Shown in pieces: positions 24,791 through 33,614 of a stretch of 64,000 nt of DNA; the stretch's first letter is position 1, and every line of letters starts with the position of its first letter. Under the pieces are notes generated by a model. That model was not told where the DNA came from, ran no database searches, and saw only the letters and a list, made by a program, of their open reading frames with translations. The DNA lies in contig NZ_QGGH01000003.1 in the NCBI RefSeq assembly GCF_003148495.1, positions 637,240 to 701,239 of the forward strand, read 5' to 3'. Source of the DNA: Mesorhizobium loti (lineage in GTDB: Bacteria > Pseudomonadota > Alphaproteobacteria > Rhizobiales > Rhizobiaceae). The position numbers were made by a program, and so were the translations under genes.

Positions 24791-25607
24791 AGAGGCCTCC
24801 CTCGTTCTGGGTGCGTCTGGCGGCGCGGCGACGCAGGATTTCAGCGACGGTCATCAGCAGGAAGGAGGCAACCAGAAGCAGCGTGCCCAGCGCCAGCACG
24901 CCGGGCAGCTTGGCCGCGAAGCGCAATTGGCCCCAGATGTAGATAGGCAGCGTCGCTTCAGTGCCGGTCAGGAAGAAGGCGATGATGAATTCGTCGAGCG
25001 AAATGGTGAAGCAGACCAGCAGGCTGGAGATGATGGCCGGCGCCACCATCGGCAGCGTCACCCGCCGGAAGGTGCCGAAGGCGCTTTCGCCGAGGTCGGC
25101 GGAGGCCTCTTCCAGGCTGCGGTCGAAGCCCTCGAAGCCGGAAGTCAGCACCGTCATCGAATAGGGAATGCAGACCAGCACATGGCCGAGCACGACGGTG
25201 AACAGCGACAGGCTGAGACCCAGCTGCAGCATCACCAACAGCATGGAGATGGCGACGATCACCTCCGGCAGTACCAGCGGCGCCATGATCAGCCCGTGGA
25301 TGGTGCTGCGGCCGGGATAGCGATAGCGGGTGATCGAGCGGGCGGCGAGGATGCCGAGCACAGTTGACAGGACCGCGGCCGACACGCCGACGATCATGCT
25401 GTTCCAGGCGGCGTCGAGCAGGGCCGGCGTGCGGGGCAGATCCTCATACCAATGCAAAGTGAAGCCAGTGAGCGGAAATTTTGGTGTCGCCGCTGTGTTG
25501 ACCGAGAAGATCGGCAGGAAGATCACCGGCAGATAGAGGAACACGACGTAGAGAAACGCATAGGTCGCCAGCCAGCCGCCGGACAGGAAACGCCGCACCG
25601 CCATCAT
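24783..25607 (-). CDS. ABC transporter permease, PotC-like
   Basis: This 274-residue integral membrane protein has about six hydrophobic helices. Its EAA loop is EEASADLGESAFGTFRRVTLP (positions 25058-25120). The ATG overlaps the upstream permease stop as ATGA, a 4-bp overlap. It forms the inner-membrane channel together with the PotB-like partner. The gene order permease-permease-ATPase matches the polyamine-type importers. Confidence 0.92.
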   Translation of the reverse strand: MMAVRRFLSGGWLATYAFLYVVFLYLPVIFLPIFSVNTAATPKFPLTGFTLHWYEDLPRTPALLDAAWNSMIVGVSAAVLSTVLGILAARSITRYRYPGRSTIHGLIMAPLVLPEVIVAISMLLVMLQLGLSLSLFTVVLGHVLVCIPYSMTVLTSGFEGFDRSLEEASADLGESAFGTFRRVTLPMVAPAIISSLLVCFTISLDEFIIAFFLTGTEATLPIYIWGQLRFAAKLPGVLALGTLLLVASFLLMTVAEILRRRAARRTQNEGGLYA

Positions 25608-26521
25608 CGCGCCAGCCTCTGCACGGCGCGGATGATCAGCACCGTGGCGCCCGCCATCAGCGTAACGATCAGCATGGTGGTGACGGAAAGGGCGGCACCC
25701 AGCGGCCAGTTGGAGGCCTTGCCGAACTGCGCCTGGATGGCGTTGGCGATCATGACGCCGTCCTTGCCGCCGACCAGCTTCGGCGTGACGTAGTCGCCGA
25801 CGGTCGGGATCATCACGATCAGTGCTGCCGAGATGACGCCAGGCGCCGACAGCGGCAAGGTCACGCGCAGGAACGAGCGCAGCGGACCATCACCGAGATC
25901 GGTGGCTGCTTCGACCAGCGTGCGGTCGACCTTTTCCAGCGAGACGAAGATCGGCAGGATGGCGAAGGCCGCCCAGGCATGGGTGAGCGTGATGATGACG
26001 GCGCTCGAATTGTAGAGCAGCGCGGTCGACGGTTCGTCGATGATGCCGAGGCCCATCAGGCCGGAATTGAGGACGCCGTTATAGCCGAGGATGACCTTCC
26101 ACGACATCACCCGCAGCAGGTAGCTGGTCCAGAACGGGATGGTGATGAGGAACAGCCACAGGCTCTTGTGGCGGCCGCCGTGGAAAGAAATGAAATAGGC
26201 GATCGGATAGGCCAGAAGGACGGTGAGCAGGCTGACCGTCAGCGAAATGTAGAGTGAGCGCCACAACAGATCACGGTAGATCGGCTCGGTCAGCGCGACG
26301 CGGTAGTTTTCCAGCGTGAAGGTGCGGTCGATGGTCAGGTAGTGCTGCGTCCAGAAGGAATGCGCGATGACCACCAGGATCGGCAGCACCAGAAGGATGA
26401 GCGCGTAGATGAAGGTCGGGCTGATCAGGGCGAGGCCCTGTACGGGTTCTGACTGCAGAAGGGCATTTCGTCTGGCCCGCGTCATCCGCAACGGGGGCGA
26501 CCCTTCCGCGGCCGCCGTCAT
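25604..26521 (-). CDS. ABC transporter permease, PotB-like
   Basis: This 305-residue permease has about six membrane helices, beginning near residue 30 with LALISPTFIYALILLVLPIL. Its EAA-type loop is EAATDLGDGPLRSFLRVTLP. The start is placed at 26521 because GGAG lies seven bases upstream, although a longer frame runs to 26671. It is the first gene of the three-gene minus-strand transporter operon. The BetI-type operator at 26693-26708 lies upstream of it and of the divergent aminotransferase gene. Confidence 0.9.
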   Translation of the reverse strand: MTAAAEGSPPLRMTRARRNALLQSEPVQGLALISPTFIYALILLVLPILVVIAHSFWTQHYLTIDRTFTLENYRVALTEPIYRDLLWRSLYISLTVSLLTVLLAYPIAYFISFHGGRHKSLWLFLITIPFWTSYLLRVMSWKVILGYNGVLNSGLMGLGIIDEPSTALLYNSSAVIITLTHAWAAFAILPIFVSLEKVDRTLVEAATDLGDGPLRSFLRVTLPLSAPGVISAALIVMIPTVGDYVTPKLVGGKDGVMIANAIQAQFGKASNWPLGAALSVTTMLIVTLMAGATVLIIRAVQRLAR

Positions 26522-26692
26522 TGCCAGACTCCGGGGGGCAGGGCTCCGGGTGTGATCTCGGTTGCTGGCCTGGACTGTCCCGCCATGCGGCATCCCATTG
26601 TGCTGGCGCCGGCTGCTTGTTCCCCTTGCCGGCTTTCTTTCATCATGCGCGCATCCTTGGATTGAAATCAAGCGCTATTTCTGCAATATTGA

Positions 26693-26708
26693 TTGAACGG
26701 ACATTCAA
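26693..26708. promoter_or_regulatory. BetI-type operator between transporter and aminotransferase units
   Basis: TTGAAC-GGAC-ATTCAA matches TTGAAY-N4-RTTCAA at every fixed position. It lies in the divergent region between the permease start (26521) and the aminotransferase start (26791). Confidence 0.7.
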
Positions 26709-26790
26709 AATGAAGTGAAGAAAGCCGCTGTTTCCAATGCTTGGCATCTCACTTCATGTCCGATGAAATTCTGTGAAGCAATGTGAGGCG

Positions 26791-28215
26791 ATGATGGCTG
26801 CGGCAAGAGACCTGAAGGCGACCGAGATGGCTGGCGCGGAACCCGGTGACGATGCCATCGAACTGGCCAAGCGCCATCTTATCCAGCCTTGGCCGTTCGC
26901 CGGTTCGGTCGGCGCGGAAGCACGCGCGCTGATCGGCGAAGGCGACGGCATCTACATCACCGACAGCACCGGCAAGCGGCTGATCGACGGGCCGGCCGGC
27001 ATGTGGTGCGTCAATGTCGGCCACCGCCGCGAGGAGCTCGCCAAGGTGATGTACGACCAGGCGATGGCGCTGTCCTACAACACGCCGTGGTACACGATGA
27101 ACGCGCCGTCGGCGGAACTCGCCATGCGCATCGCCGGCCACGCGCCGGGCGACCTCAGCCATGTCTTCTATACCACCGGCGGCTCTTCGGCCGTCGAGAC
27201 GGCGCTGCGCTTCATGCAGTTCTATAACAATGTGCGCGGCCGACCGGAAAAGAAGCTGATCCTGAGCCGCGGAGGCGCCTATCACGGCTCGACCTACCTG
27301 TCGGCCTCGCTCAACGGCCGCCCGCGCGACCGCGACTGGATGGACGGTGCCGACGAGCTGGTCATCAAGCTGTCTTCGCCCGATCCGTTCCGCCGCCCGC
27401 GCGGCATGAGCCTTACAGCCTTCACCGATTTCCTCGTCGATCAGTTCCGCGACATGATCGCTCGTGTCGGCGCCGACAAGATCGGTGCATTCGTCGGCGA
27501 ACCGGTGCAGGCATCAGGTGGCGTCGTCGTGCCGCCCGATGGCTACCTCAAGCGTATCCGCGAGATCTGCCGCGACAACGACATCCTCTATGTATCCGAC
27601 GAGGTGGTCACGGCGTTCGGCCGGCTTGGCCATGTCTTTGCCTCCGGCGATGTGTTCGGCATCGATCCGGATATGATCACCTTCGCCAAGGGCGTCACCT
27701 CGGGCTATTTCCCGCTCGGCGGCGTCATCATTTCGGAACGGCTGCTGGAAGAGCTGCGCAGGTCGAACCATCCCGACGCGATGTTCGGCCATGGCCTGAC
27801 CTACACCAGCCATCCCGTCGGCTGCGCGGTGGCGCTGAAAAACCTCGACCTGCTGGAAGAGGGCGTGCTTGCCCACACGCAGGCGGTCGCGCCCTATTTC
27901 CAGGCGCAGCTGAAGACGCTGGAAGAATTGCCGCTCGTCGGCGAGGTGCGCGGGATGGGGTTGATGGGCTGCGTCGAATGTGTGGCGGACCGCGAAAGCA
28001 AGGACCCGCTGCAGCTCGACAAGGATGTCGGAAAACGCATCGACGCCCATTGCCATGAACTCGGCCTGCTGGTGCGGCCACTGATCAACATGTGCGTGAT
28101 GTCGCCGCCGCTGGTCATCACCCGCGAGCAGATCGACGACATGGTTGGCATCCTGCACGAAGGCATTTCAAGGACGATGGATGATTTGAGGAAAGAGGGC
28201 GTGTGGCGGGGGTGA
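26791..28215 (+). CDS. Class III pyridoxal-phosphate aminotransferase (omega-amine:pyruvate type)
   Basis: This 474-residue fold-type-I aminotransferase has the phosphate-binding TTGGSSAVETALRF and GGAYHGSTY. The late MITFAKGVTSGYFPLGG holds the PLP lysine. Such enzymes transfer the amino group of a terminal amine, as in putrescine or beta-alanine breakdown. The start is ambiguous (ATG 26791 or 26794, after GAGG; a GTG lies at 26773). It is on its own transcription unit, opposite the transporter operon, and probably shares the operator at 26693. Confidence 0.92.
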   Translation: MMAAARDLKATEMAGAEPGDDAIELAKRHLIQPWPFAGSVGAEARALIGEGDGIYITDSTGKRLIDGPAGMWCVNVGHRREELAKVMYDQAMALSYNTPWYTMNAPSAELAMRIAGHAPGDLSHVFYTTGGSSAVETALRFMQFYNNVRGRPEKKLILSRGGAYHGSTYLSASLNGRPRDRDWMDGADELVIKLSSPDPFRRPRGMSLTAFTDFLVDQFRDMIARVGADKIGAFVGEPVQASGGVVVPPDGYLKRIREICRDNDILYVSDEVVTAFGRLGHVFASGDVFGIDPDMITFAKGVTSGYFPLGGVIISERLLEELRRSNHPDAMFGHGLTYTSHPVGCAVALKNLDLLEEGVLAHTQAVAPYFQAQLKTLEELPLVGEVRGMGLMGCVECVADRESKDPLQLDKDVGKRIDAHCHELGLLVRPLINMCVMSPPLVITREQIDDMVGILHEGISRTMDDLRKEGVWRG

Positions 28216-28633
28216 TTTTCTCCCTTCTCCCCGTTTCACGGGGAGAAGGTGCCGGCAGGCGGATGAGGGGCGGCGGCGGGCGATTCCGTCCGATCAGCCA
28301 GCTGCTCGCCTGGCGAGCGGCCGGCGGTGCAGGTCCGCCTTCAGGATCGCCGGGTTGTAGGCCATTTCGGAGCGACCCGACATCGGTGCCGGCGGCACGA
28401 TCTCATAGATCGAGTCAAGAATGTTGTCCCTCAGAACGACGTTGAAGCCAGCGATTATAGCAATTTTCCCCAAGCCCGGGACATCGCAATGCTGCAGGTT
28501 GTGGCGGCGATGTTCCGACGCCGAAAGGGGCTTCCGTCGCAAAGTTCCACAAGGCGCGCTTGCCGGACGCGACATGGACCGCCGGGGCTGCGCTAGGCAG
28601 TTGAGTTCATCTGCCTGGAAACGAAGGGCAGTA
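28216..28633. other. Intergenic stretch with a repeat and a possible remnant ORF
   Basis: This stretch holds the palindromic repeat at 28224-28270. A minus-strand frame around 28294-28527 reads protein-like stretches (for example VVLRDNILDSIYEIVPPAP) but lacks a convincing start or known family. It may be a decayed gene. I see no other gene here. Confidence 0.35.
28224..28270. repeat. Rhizobial intergenic palindromic repeat
   Basis: A perfect hairpin has arms CTTCTCCCCGT and ACGGGGAGAAG around a 3-base loop. It is followed by a GTGCCGGCAGGCGGATGAGG tail. From memory this is typical of an interspersed repeat in Mesorhizobium and relatives. The copy number elsewhere cannot be counted from this window. 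Confidence 0.65.
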
Positions 28634-29149
28634 ATGACGATGACGATTTCTTCGTTTCTCACCGCTCTCGGATCCGAAGGTCCGCCAGCCGATCGGGCGA
28701 AAGACATGGCCCTTTATGGATGGCTGATTGGAAACTGGGAAATGGATTCGGTCCACCACCTCGACGACGGCACAATCCAGAAATGGGATGGAGAATGCCA
28801 TTTTGGCTGGGTGCTCGAAGGCCGCGCGATTCAGGATATTTGGATCAGGCCCAAACGCCCCGCGCCGTCGACGATGTATGGTACGACCTTGCGCATCTTC
28901 GATCCTGAGATCGATGGCTGGCACATCATATGGAACGACCCGCTCAACCAGGACCACTCGCGCCAGATAGGGCGGGCCGAAGGCAAGGACATCGTCCAGC
29001 TCGGCAATGACTCGCGCGGTCTGAAAACGCGATGGCGTTTCACTGAGATCACCGCCAACAGCTTCCATTGGATCGGCGAGGAAAGATCTTCCGAGAGCGA
29101 CCCTTGGAAAATCACATATGAACATCTAGCTCGCCGAACAAAACCCTGA
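28634..29149 (+). CDS. Conserved hypothetical protein with lipocalin-like features
   Basis: This 171-residue soluble protein alternates polar and hydrophobic residues as in a beta barrel. It has tryptophan-rich segments (LIGNWEMDSVHHL, IWNDPLNQDH, WRFTEITANSFHWIGEE). The start WEMDS-type pattern recalls DUF1579-like proteins, but I cannot assign a family. The start is the ATG at 28634, as a longer frame to 28421 lacks coding character. It stands alone, in no clear operon. Confidence 0.7.
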   Translation: MTMTISSFLTALGSEGPPADRAKDMALYGWLIGNWEMDSVHHLDDGTIQKWDGECHFGWVLEGRAIQDIWIRPKRPAPSTMYGTTLRIFDPEIDGWHIIWNDPLNQDHSRQIGRAEGKDIVQLGNDSRGLKTRWRFTEITANSFHWIGEERSSESDPWKITYEHLARRTKP

Positions 29150-29202
29150 AGCTAGTGGTGTCCGCCTGGCACCACACCCGCATCTGTTTTGAACCAAGCC
29201 TT

Positions 29203-30405
29203 CTAAGACCGCGACCTGAGCGCGTCGTTCAAATTCCACATGTCCTTCTCCTCGGGCGCGGTCTCCAGGCCCAGCACTGGCAGCATCTTGCGCAGATGAT
29301 CGTGGTGGGTGCGCACGCCATATTCGAGGTCGGAGAGATAAAAGCCCTCGAAGGCTTCGGACAGCATGGATTCGTTCGACCATACCGAGAGCTGCACATC
29401 TTCCGACATGGTGTCGCGGTCGATGCGGAAGGAGAGGTAGCGGGCGGCGGCCTGTTCGCGGCTTTCGTCGCGGTAGCGGTAGATGGCGCCGCGCAGCAGC
29501 GTCTCACCCGTCGACAGCGGAAACTCCTGATAGAACTGCACCGATTCCGGCATCACCGAAATGACCGCATTGGGGAAGATGCCGTAATAGACCCAGGCCT
29601 TCTTCAGATAGCCGGGCAGATGTGTCGGCTCGGGTGCGATCTTGACGTAGTTCTTGACGCTCCAGCGCCGGCCGGCATGCGGGTTGTAGGTGGCGAATGA
29701 GCGCGACACGCCGTTGATGAAGGGCTCGTCGAAATAGGTCGCGCCATAAAGATCCTGCAAGGCAGGATGCGCCATGGCGACGTGATAGCCCTCATTGTCG
29801 ACGTCGCGCACCGACTTCCAGTTCACCGGGGTCTTCTGGTTCCAGATGCCCCAGGAGGGCACCATGTCGGCGGCGTTGTAATGCGCGAATTCGGGCTCGA
29901 TCGGCTTCATCAGCTCGGCGACCGAGGGCTGCGGCCCGCCATTGCGGAAGCGGATGAAGATGAAGCCCATCCAGACTTCCAGATCGAGTGGCATCAAGCC
30001 GAACTCGGTCTTGTCGAGGTCGGGGAAGGAACGCGGACGTGCAGCGCCGCGCAGTGTGCCGTCGAGATTGTAGACCCAGCCGTGGAACGGGCACACCAGC
30101 GCGTTCTTGCAATTGCCCTGGCTGTCGGCAACGACGCGGCTGCCACGGTGGCGGCACATGTTGTTGAAACCGCGCACGACGCCATCCTTGCCGCGCACGA
30201 TCAAGGCGCGCTCGCCGACGACGTCCATGGTCAGATAGTCGCCGGCGTCAGGGACGTCCGAGACGTGCCCGACGATCTGCCAGTGATTGCGAAAGACGTG
30301 CTCCTTCTCGAGTTCGAGAAGGGCATCGGAATGGTAACTCCAGCCCGGCAGTCCCCGCCGGTCCCAATCGTTGGGGATCGCCACGTCACGGAGGTGCGGG
30401 TTCAT
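29203..30405 (-). CDS. Rieske-type aromatic ring-hydroxylating oxygenase alpha subunit
   Basis: This 400-residue oxygenase has an N-terminal Rieske [2Fe-2S] domain (about 35-150) with CRHRG and CPFHG. A C-terminal catalytic SRPBCC domain follows with the mononuclear-iron motif DNEGYHVAMAHP. It resembles the choline/quaternary-amine monooxygenase group more than classical aromatic dioxygenases. There is no beta subunit or reductase nearby. A BetI-type operator (30421-30444) lies just upstream of the start. N-demethylation or ring/side-chain hydroxylation of an amine is a likely reaction. Confidence 0.9.
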   Translation of the reverse strand: MNPHLRDVAIPNDWDRRGLPGWSYHSDALLELEKEHVFRNHWQIVGHVSDVPDAGDYLTMDVVGERALIVRGKDGVVRGFNNMCRHRGSRVVADSQGNCKNALVCPFHGWVYNLDGTLRGAARPRSFPDLDKTEFGLMPLDLEVWMGFIFIRFRNGGPQPSVAELMKPIEPEFAHYNAADMVPSWGIWNQKTPVNWKSVRDVDNEGYHVAMAHPALQDLYGATYFDEPFINGVSRSFATYNPHAGRRWSVKNYVKIAPEPTHLPGYLKKAWVYYGIFPNAVISVMPESVQFYQEFPLSTGETLLRGAIYRYRDESREQAAARYLSFRIDRDTMSEDVQLSVWSNESMLSEAFEGFYLSDLEYGVRTHHDHLRKMLPVLGLETAPEEKDMWNLNDALRSRS

Positions 30406-30420
30406 AAAACGTCTCTTCTT

Positions 30421-30444
30421 TTTATTGAATACTCATTCAATAAA
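30421..30444. promoter_or_regulatory. BetI-type operator of the Rieske oxygenase gene
   Basis: The core TTGAAT-ACTC-ATTCAA (30425-30440) fits TTGAAY-N4-RTTCAA at every fixed position. The palindrome extends to 10-bp arms (TTTATTGAAT and ATTCAATAAA), making it the most symmetric copy. It starts 16 bp upstream of the ATG at 30405, where bound protein would block transcription. Confidence 0.75.
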
Positions 30445-30915
30445 ATCATATTTTTCATTGAAATGCAATGGCTTGTGAAAGTATCGAATTTTCGTTCATC
30501 CGCGCCGAAGTCAATTTTCGACCGATGCAGCCGAGGAAAATCCCGGAAATTCCAAGCCTTAACATGGCTTGTGGAACGAGCGTCTTGGGCGAGAGGCAGC
30601 GCTCGATGCCGAGAAAATCTCACCCGTTTTCCCGCAAGAATTGCTGCTTCCCTGTCCGGAATGTGAGGTTGCTCATAGTTCGCTGGGCGAGGTTGGGCTT
30701 TGCTGCCGGATATCGACGTTCCAGCAATATCCAGATCGATGAAACAGCTTCGCAAAACAGACCAGCGTATCCGGCTATGGCCGCTTTTGCCCGAATATGC
30801 CCGTATCCAGTGTTGCGATGCCGTTACACGGGCACGCTCTCCGTATCATCCGCCCGTTACCAAGTGCGATTAAATTCGTTTTATCACCAAAAGAAACTTA
30901 GCGAAGGGGAAGGCA
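30445..30915. other. Non-coding stretch, no gene recognised
   Basis: No reading frame here has coding character. The segment is less GC-rich than its surroundings in its first 100 bp, where the promoter of the Rieske gene must lie. Beyond the operator I see no repeat or RNA gene. Confidence 0.5.
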
Positions 30916-31326
30916 ATGCATGCGAAAATCCAGACGATCCGCGGCGAGAGCCGCCTTCAGGCTCCAGAGCGCAATGACCGCCGTCCGAAACTGGCGCTGC
31001 GCCAGCGGGCCAGCGACCACCCCATGGCGATGTTCATGGTGCTGGCTGCTTGCGCCTTCACCGGCATGGCGTTCACGCCGACAATTGGGCCGGCCTTTGC
31101 TTCGTTGAATCCGCCCGCCAACGTCGTCCAGGGTGCGCAGACGACGACCAGGACCGCGCGTCTGCCGATGCCGGTGACCGACTTCGCCTGCAAGGGCCAG
31201 GCCTGGGGCGCCGAGAGCATCGATTGCCTGCGCGCCATTGCCGAGCAGTCCGGAGCCCACAAGAGCCGCGCAATCCGCATGATCGCCAATGCCGCGCCGT
31301 TGACCAGTACGCCGAACATTTTCTGA
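30916..31326 (+). CDS. Hypothetical exported or membrane-anchored protein
   Basis: This 136-residue protein has a long basic leader (about 1-35) and one hydrophobic segment (PMAMFMVLAACAFTGMAF, about 36-53). A mature part with two cysteines (DFACKGQAWGAESIDCLRAI) follows. The cysteine pair could form a disulfide in the periplasm. A GAAGGGGAAGG ribosome binding site precedes the ATG. I do not recognise the family. Confidence 0.72.
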   Translation: MHAKIQTIRGESRLQAPERNDRRPKLALRQRASDHPMAMFMVLAACAFTGMAFTPTIGPAFASLNPPANVVQGAQTTTRTARLPMPVTDFACKGQAWGAESIDCLRAIAEQSGAHKSRAIRMIANAAPLTSTPNIF

Positions 31327-31336
31327 TTTCTGTCGA

Positions 31337-31378
31337 AGCATGATCCCGAAAACCGGTTCCCACTTTGGGGATCGTGCT
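31337..31378. repeat. Interspersed palindromic repeat, copy A
   Basis: A near-palindrome runs from AGCATGATCCCGAAAACCGG to the GGGGATCGTGCT end. It shares the 15-bp core CGAAAACCGGTTCCC with another copy at 55776-55823. Such elements are common in rhizobial genomes (from memory). Confidence 0.65.
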
Positions 31379-31447
31379 CTGACCCTCCCCGAGCGCCTCC
31401 AGCGCTCCTTTCGGCTCCCGCCGCGACGTCGGTTGGGGGCCGCTTTT

Positions 31448-33535
31448 TTATCCTTTTATTGCCGCTTGTTCGGCGATGGCCGACAGCACGCTGCGCACAT
31501 CCAGCGTACTGAACGGCTTCTCCAGGATCTGCGGCCGCTGCTGTGCCGGCAGGGCCTCGATTTCGGCTTTCGCGCCGATCAGGTCGCCGGTGACCAGCAC
31601 AAAACGCCGCGCCAGGTCGGGCTTTTCGGCGAGCAGCTCGCGATAGATCGATATGCCGCTGACGCCGGGCATGCGCAAATCCGAAAAGACGATGTCCGGC
31701 GGCATATGACCGCTCAAGGTGGCGGTGCCCGATTCCCAGACAGGAACGATCCGCGACTTGATGCCCATCAATTCGAGAATGTCGGAGAGCGAGCCGGCAA
31801 CATCCGGCTCGTCGTCGATGATCAAGGCGTGGCGCAGGCCGCTCGATCGCGGCTGGTTCTCGCCGGCAGCGACAAGGCCGGCTACGATGGCGGGCAGATG
31901 GACGACAAAACGCGCCCCTCTCGGCAGCACTTCCTCGAACCAGACATTGCCATTGTGCCGCTCGATGATCGATTTCGAGATCGACAGGCCGATGCCGGTG
32001 CCGACGCCGACCGGCTTGGTGGTGAAATAGGATTCGAAAATCCGGCTGCGGATCGCTTCCGGCACGCCGGGCCCGTTGTCCTCGACCGAGAAGCAGGGGT
32101 TGCCCCGGTCGCTGCGGAACGTCCGCACCTTGATCAGCCGGTCGCCGGCAATGCCGGCCAAAGCGTGCTGGCTGTTGATGAGGAAGTTGGCCGCCACCTG
32201 CGTCACGTGGTCGGCGTCGGCCATGGCCAGCAGCGGGCCGGCGGCGAAGTCGGTGTCGATGATGATGCCGCTTGAGCGCGCGCCATAGGCGGTCACTTCC
32301 AACGCCGCACGGATCACCTGGTTGAGGTCGGTCTCGGCCTGTGCCGCGGGATGAAGGCGCACCATCGACAGGAAGCTCTTGACGATGCGGCCACAGCGCT
32401 CGGCGGCGGCGCGGACTTTCTCTGCGCGCACCTTGGTCTGCGGATCGGAGGCGAATTCGTGCAGCAGCGTCGATTGCGCCACCACCACGGCCAGCGGGTT
32501 GTTGAGCTCATGCGACACGCCGGCCAGCAACGAACCCATCGCCGCCATCTTCTCGTTCTGGTGCAGCTTCTCGCGCTGGCGGCCAATCTCCTCCTCGGCG
32601 CGCAGTTTGTCGCGCAGGTCGCGGATGGAGCCGAAGATCAGGCGGCGGTCGGCGACCCGCATCTCGGTTGCGGTCAGCTCGATCGGGAACACTTCGCCGG
32701 CGGCGTTCTGGGTCACCGTCTCGAGCCGCTGGCCGACCATCGGCGCGCCGCGGCCGGACATGTATTCGGCCCCCGAAGCATAACCTTTTCTGTAGTAGAT
32801 CGGCACGATGGTATCGAGCAGGTCCTTGCCGAGGATGTCGCTGCGCTGGAAGCCGAACATCTTCTCGGCGGCCGGATTGAATTCGATGATCGAGCCCGTC
32901 TCATCGATGACGACGATGGCGTCGAGCGAGGCCTGCAGCATGGTGCGGCGAATGACCTCGCTGGCATGGGCTTCGGAGGGCGAGCGCTCGATGGCATCGC
33001 CGATGGCCAGCGCGATGATGTGCAGCGTCGCCTCTTCCTCGTCGGTCCACTCGCGCTCGTTGACGCAGTCATTGACCGCCAGCGTGCCCCACAGATGCCC
33101 GTGTGCGAAGACCGACACCGACAGGAACGACTTGATGTTCTGCTTCTCGAAATCGGTTCTCAGAAAGCCTTCGAGGTTGCGCGTATGGCCGGCGAAGATC
33201 TTGCCTTGCCGCTCGTCCTCTGCCAGCCGCTCCAATAGCGGGTCCGAATTGACGATCGACTGCATGATGACGGTCGGTGACGCCAGTTCGCCGCCAAAGA
33301 GCGGGTCGATCCAGTAGGCGGCGACGGATTGGGCGAAGCCCTGGCCAGGCAATTCGCGCAAGCGAAACAGGATGCCGCGCTGGCAATCCATGGCCCGGCA
33401 GAGCGTTTCCAGGATACCTTCCATCTCGCGCTGCCAGTCGCCGGCCTCGCGCAGCCGGCGAACGACACGCACGGCCGCCATCGCAGCGCCCTGCCTGAAA
33501 CCCTGCATCTCCGTGCTTGCTGCTTCAGCGGTCAT
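31448..33535 (-). CDS. Hybrid sensor histidine kinase with GAF, PAS, kinase and receiver domains
   Basis: The 695-residue protein has an N-terminal GAF domain (about 25-185) and a PAS domain (about 200-320). The kinase core follows: H-box MGSLLAGVSHELNNPLAVVV, then ATPase motifs NGPGVPEAI and GTGIGLSIS. A C-terminal receiver (about 570-690) has DDEPDVAGSL, phosphoacceptor VFSDLRMPG and late lysine LEKPF. No membrane segment is visible, so sensing is intracellular. Its probable partner is the OmpR regulator encoded 80 bp upstream on the same strand. Confidence 0.92.
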   Translation of the reverse strand: MTAEAASTEMQGFRQGAAMAAVRVVRRLREAGDWQREMEGILETLCRAMDCQRGILFRLRELPGQGFAQSVAAYWIDPLFGGELASPTVIMQSIVNSDPLLERLAEDERQGKIFAGHTRNLEGFLRTDFEKQNIKSFLSVSVFAHGHLWGTLAVNDCVNEREWTDEEEATLHIIALAIGDAIERSPSEAHASEVIRRTMLQASLDAIVVIDETGSIIEFNPAAEKMFGFQRSDILGKDLLDTIVPIYYRKGYASGAEYMSGRGAPMVGQRLETVTQNAAGEVFPIELTATEMRVADRRLIFGSIRDLRDKLRAEEEIGRQREKLHQNEKMAAMGSLLAGVSHELNNPLAVVVAQSTLLHEFASDPQTKVRAEKVRAAAERCGRIVKSFLSMVRLHPAAQAETDLNQVIRAALEVTAYGARSSGIIIDTDFAAGPLLAMADADHVTQVAANFLINSQHALAGIAGDRLIKVRTFRSDRGNPCFSVEDNGPGVPEAIRSRIFESYFTTKPVGVGTGIGLSISKSIIERHNGNVWFEEVLPRGARFVVHLPAIVAGLVAAGENQPRSSGLRHALIIDDEPDVAGSLSDILELMGIKSRIVPVWESGTATLSGHMPPDIVFSDLRMPGVSGISIYRELLAEKPDLARRFVLVTGDLIGAKAEIEALPAQQRPQILEKPFSTLDVRSVLSAIAEQAAIKG

Positions 33536-33614
33536 TGTCAGCCGTCATTCCACAGGTCATGCCAATTCGATCAACGAGCAACGGCCCGAACCTGAAACCC
33601 TCTGGCCTCGCTGC

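Noticed and set aside
28294..28707. Minus-strand frame with protein-like stretch near IYEIVPPAP
   Set aside because: There is no ribosome binding site and no family I recognise, and its upstream end overlaps the start of the gene at 28634. It is recorded only as a possible remnant.
30402..30977. Overlapping long frames in both directions in the Rieske upstream region
   Set aside because: They lack start signals and coding character. One frame runs back over the operator into the Rieske gene, so they are read-through of non-coding DNA.
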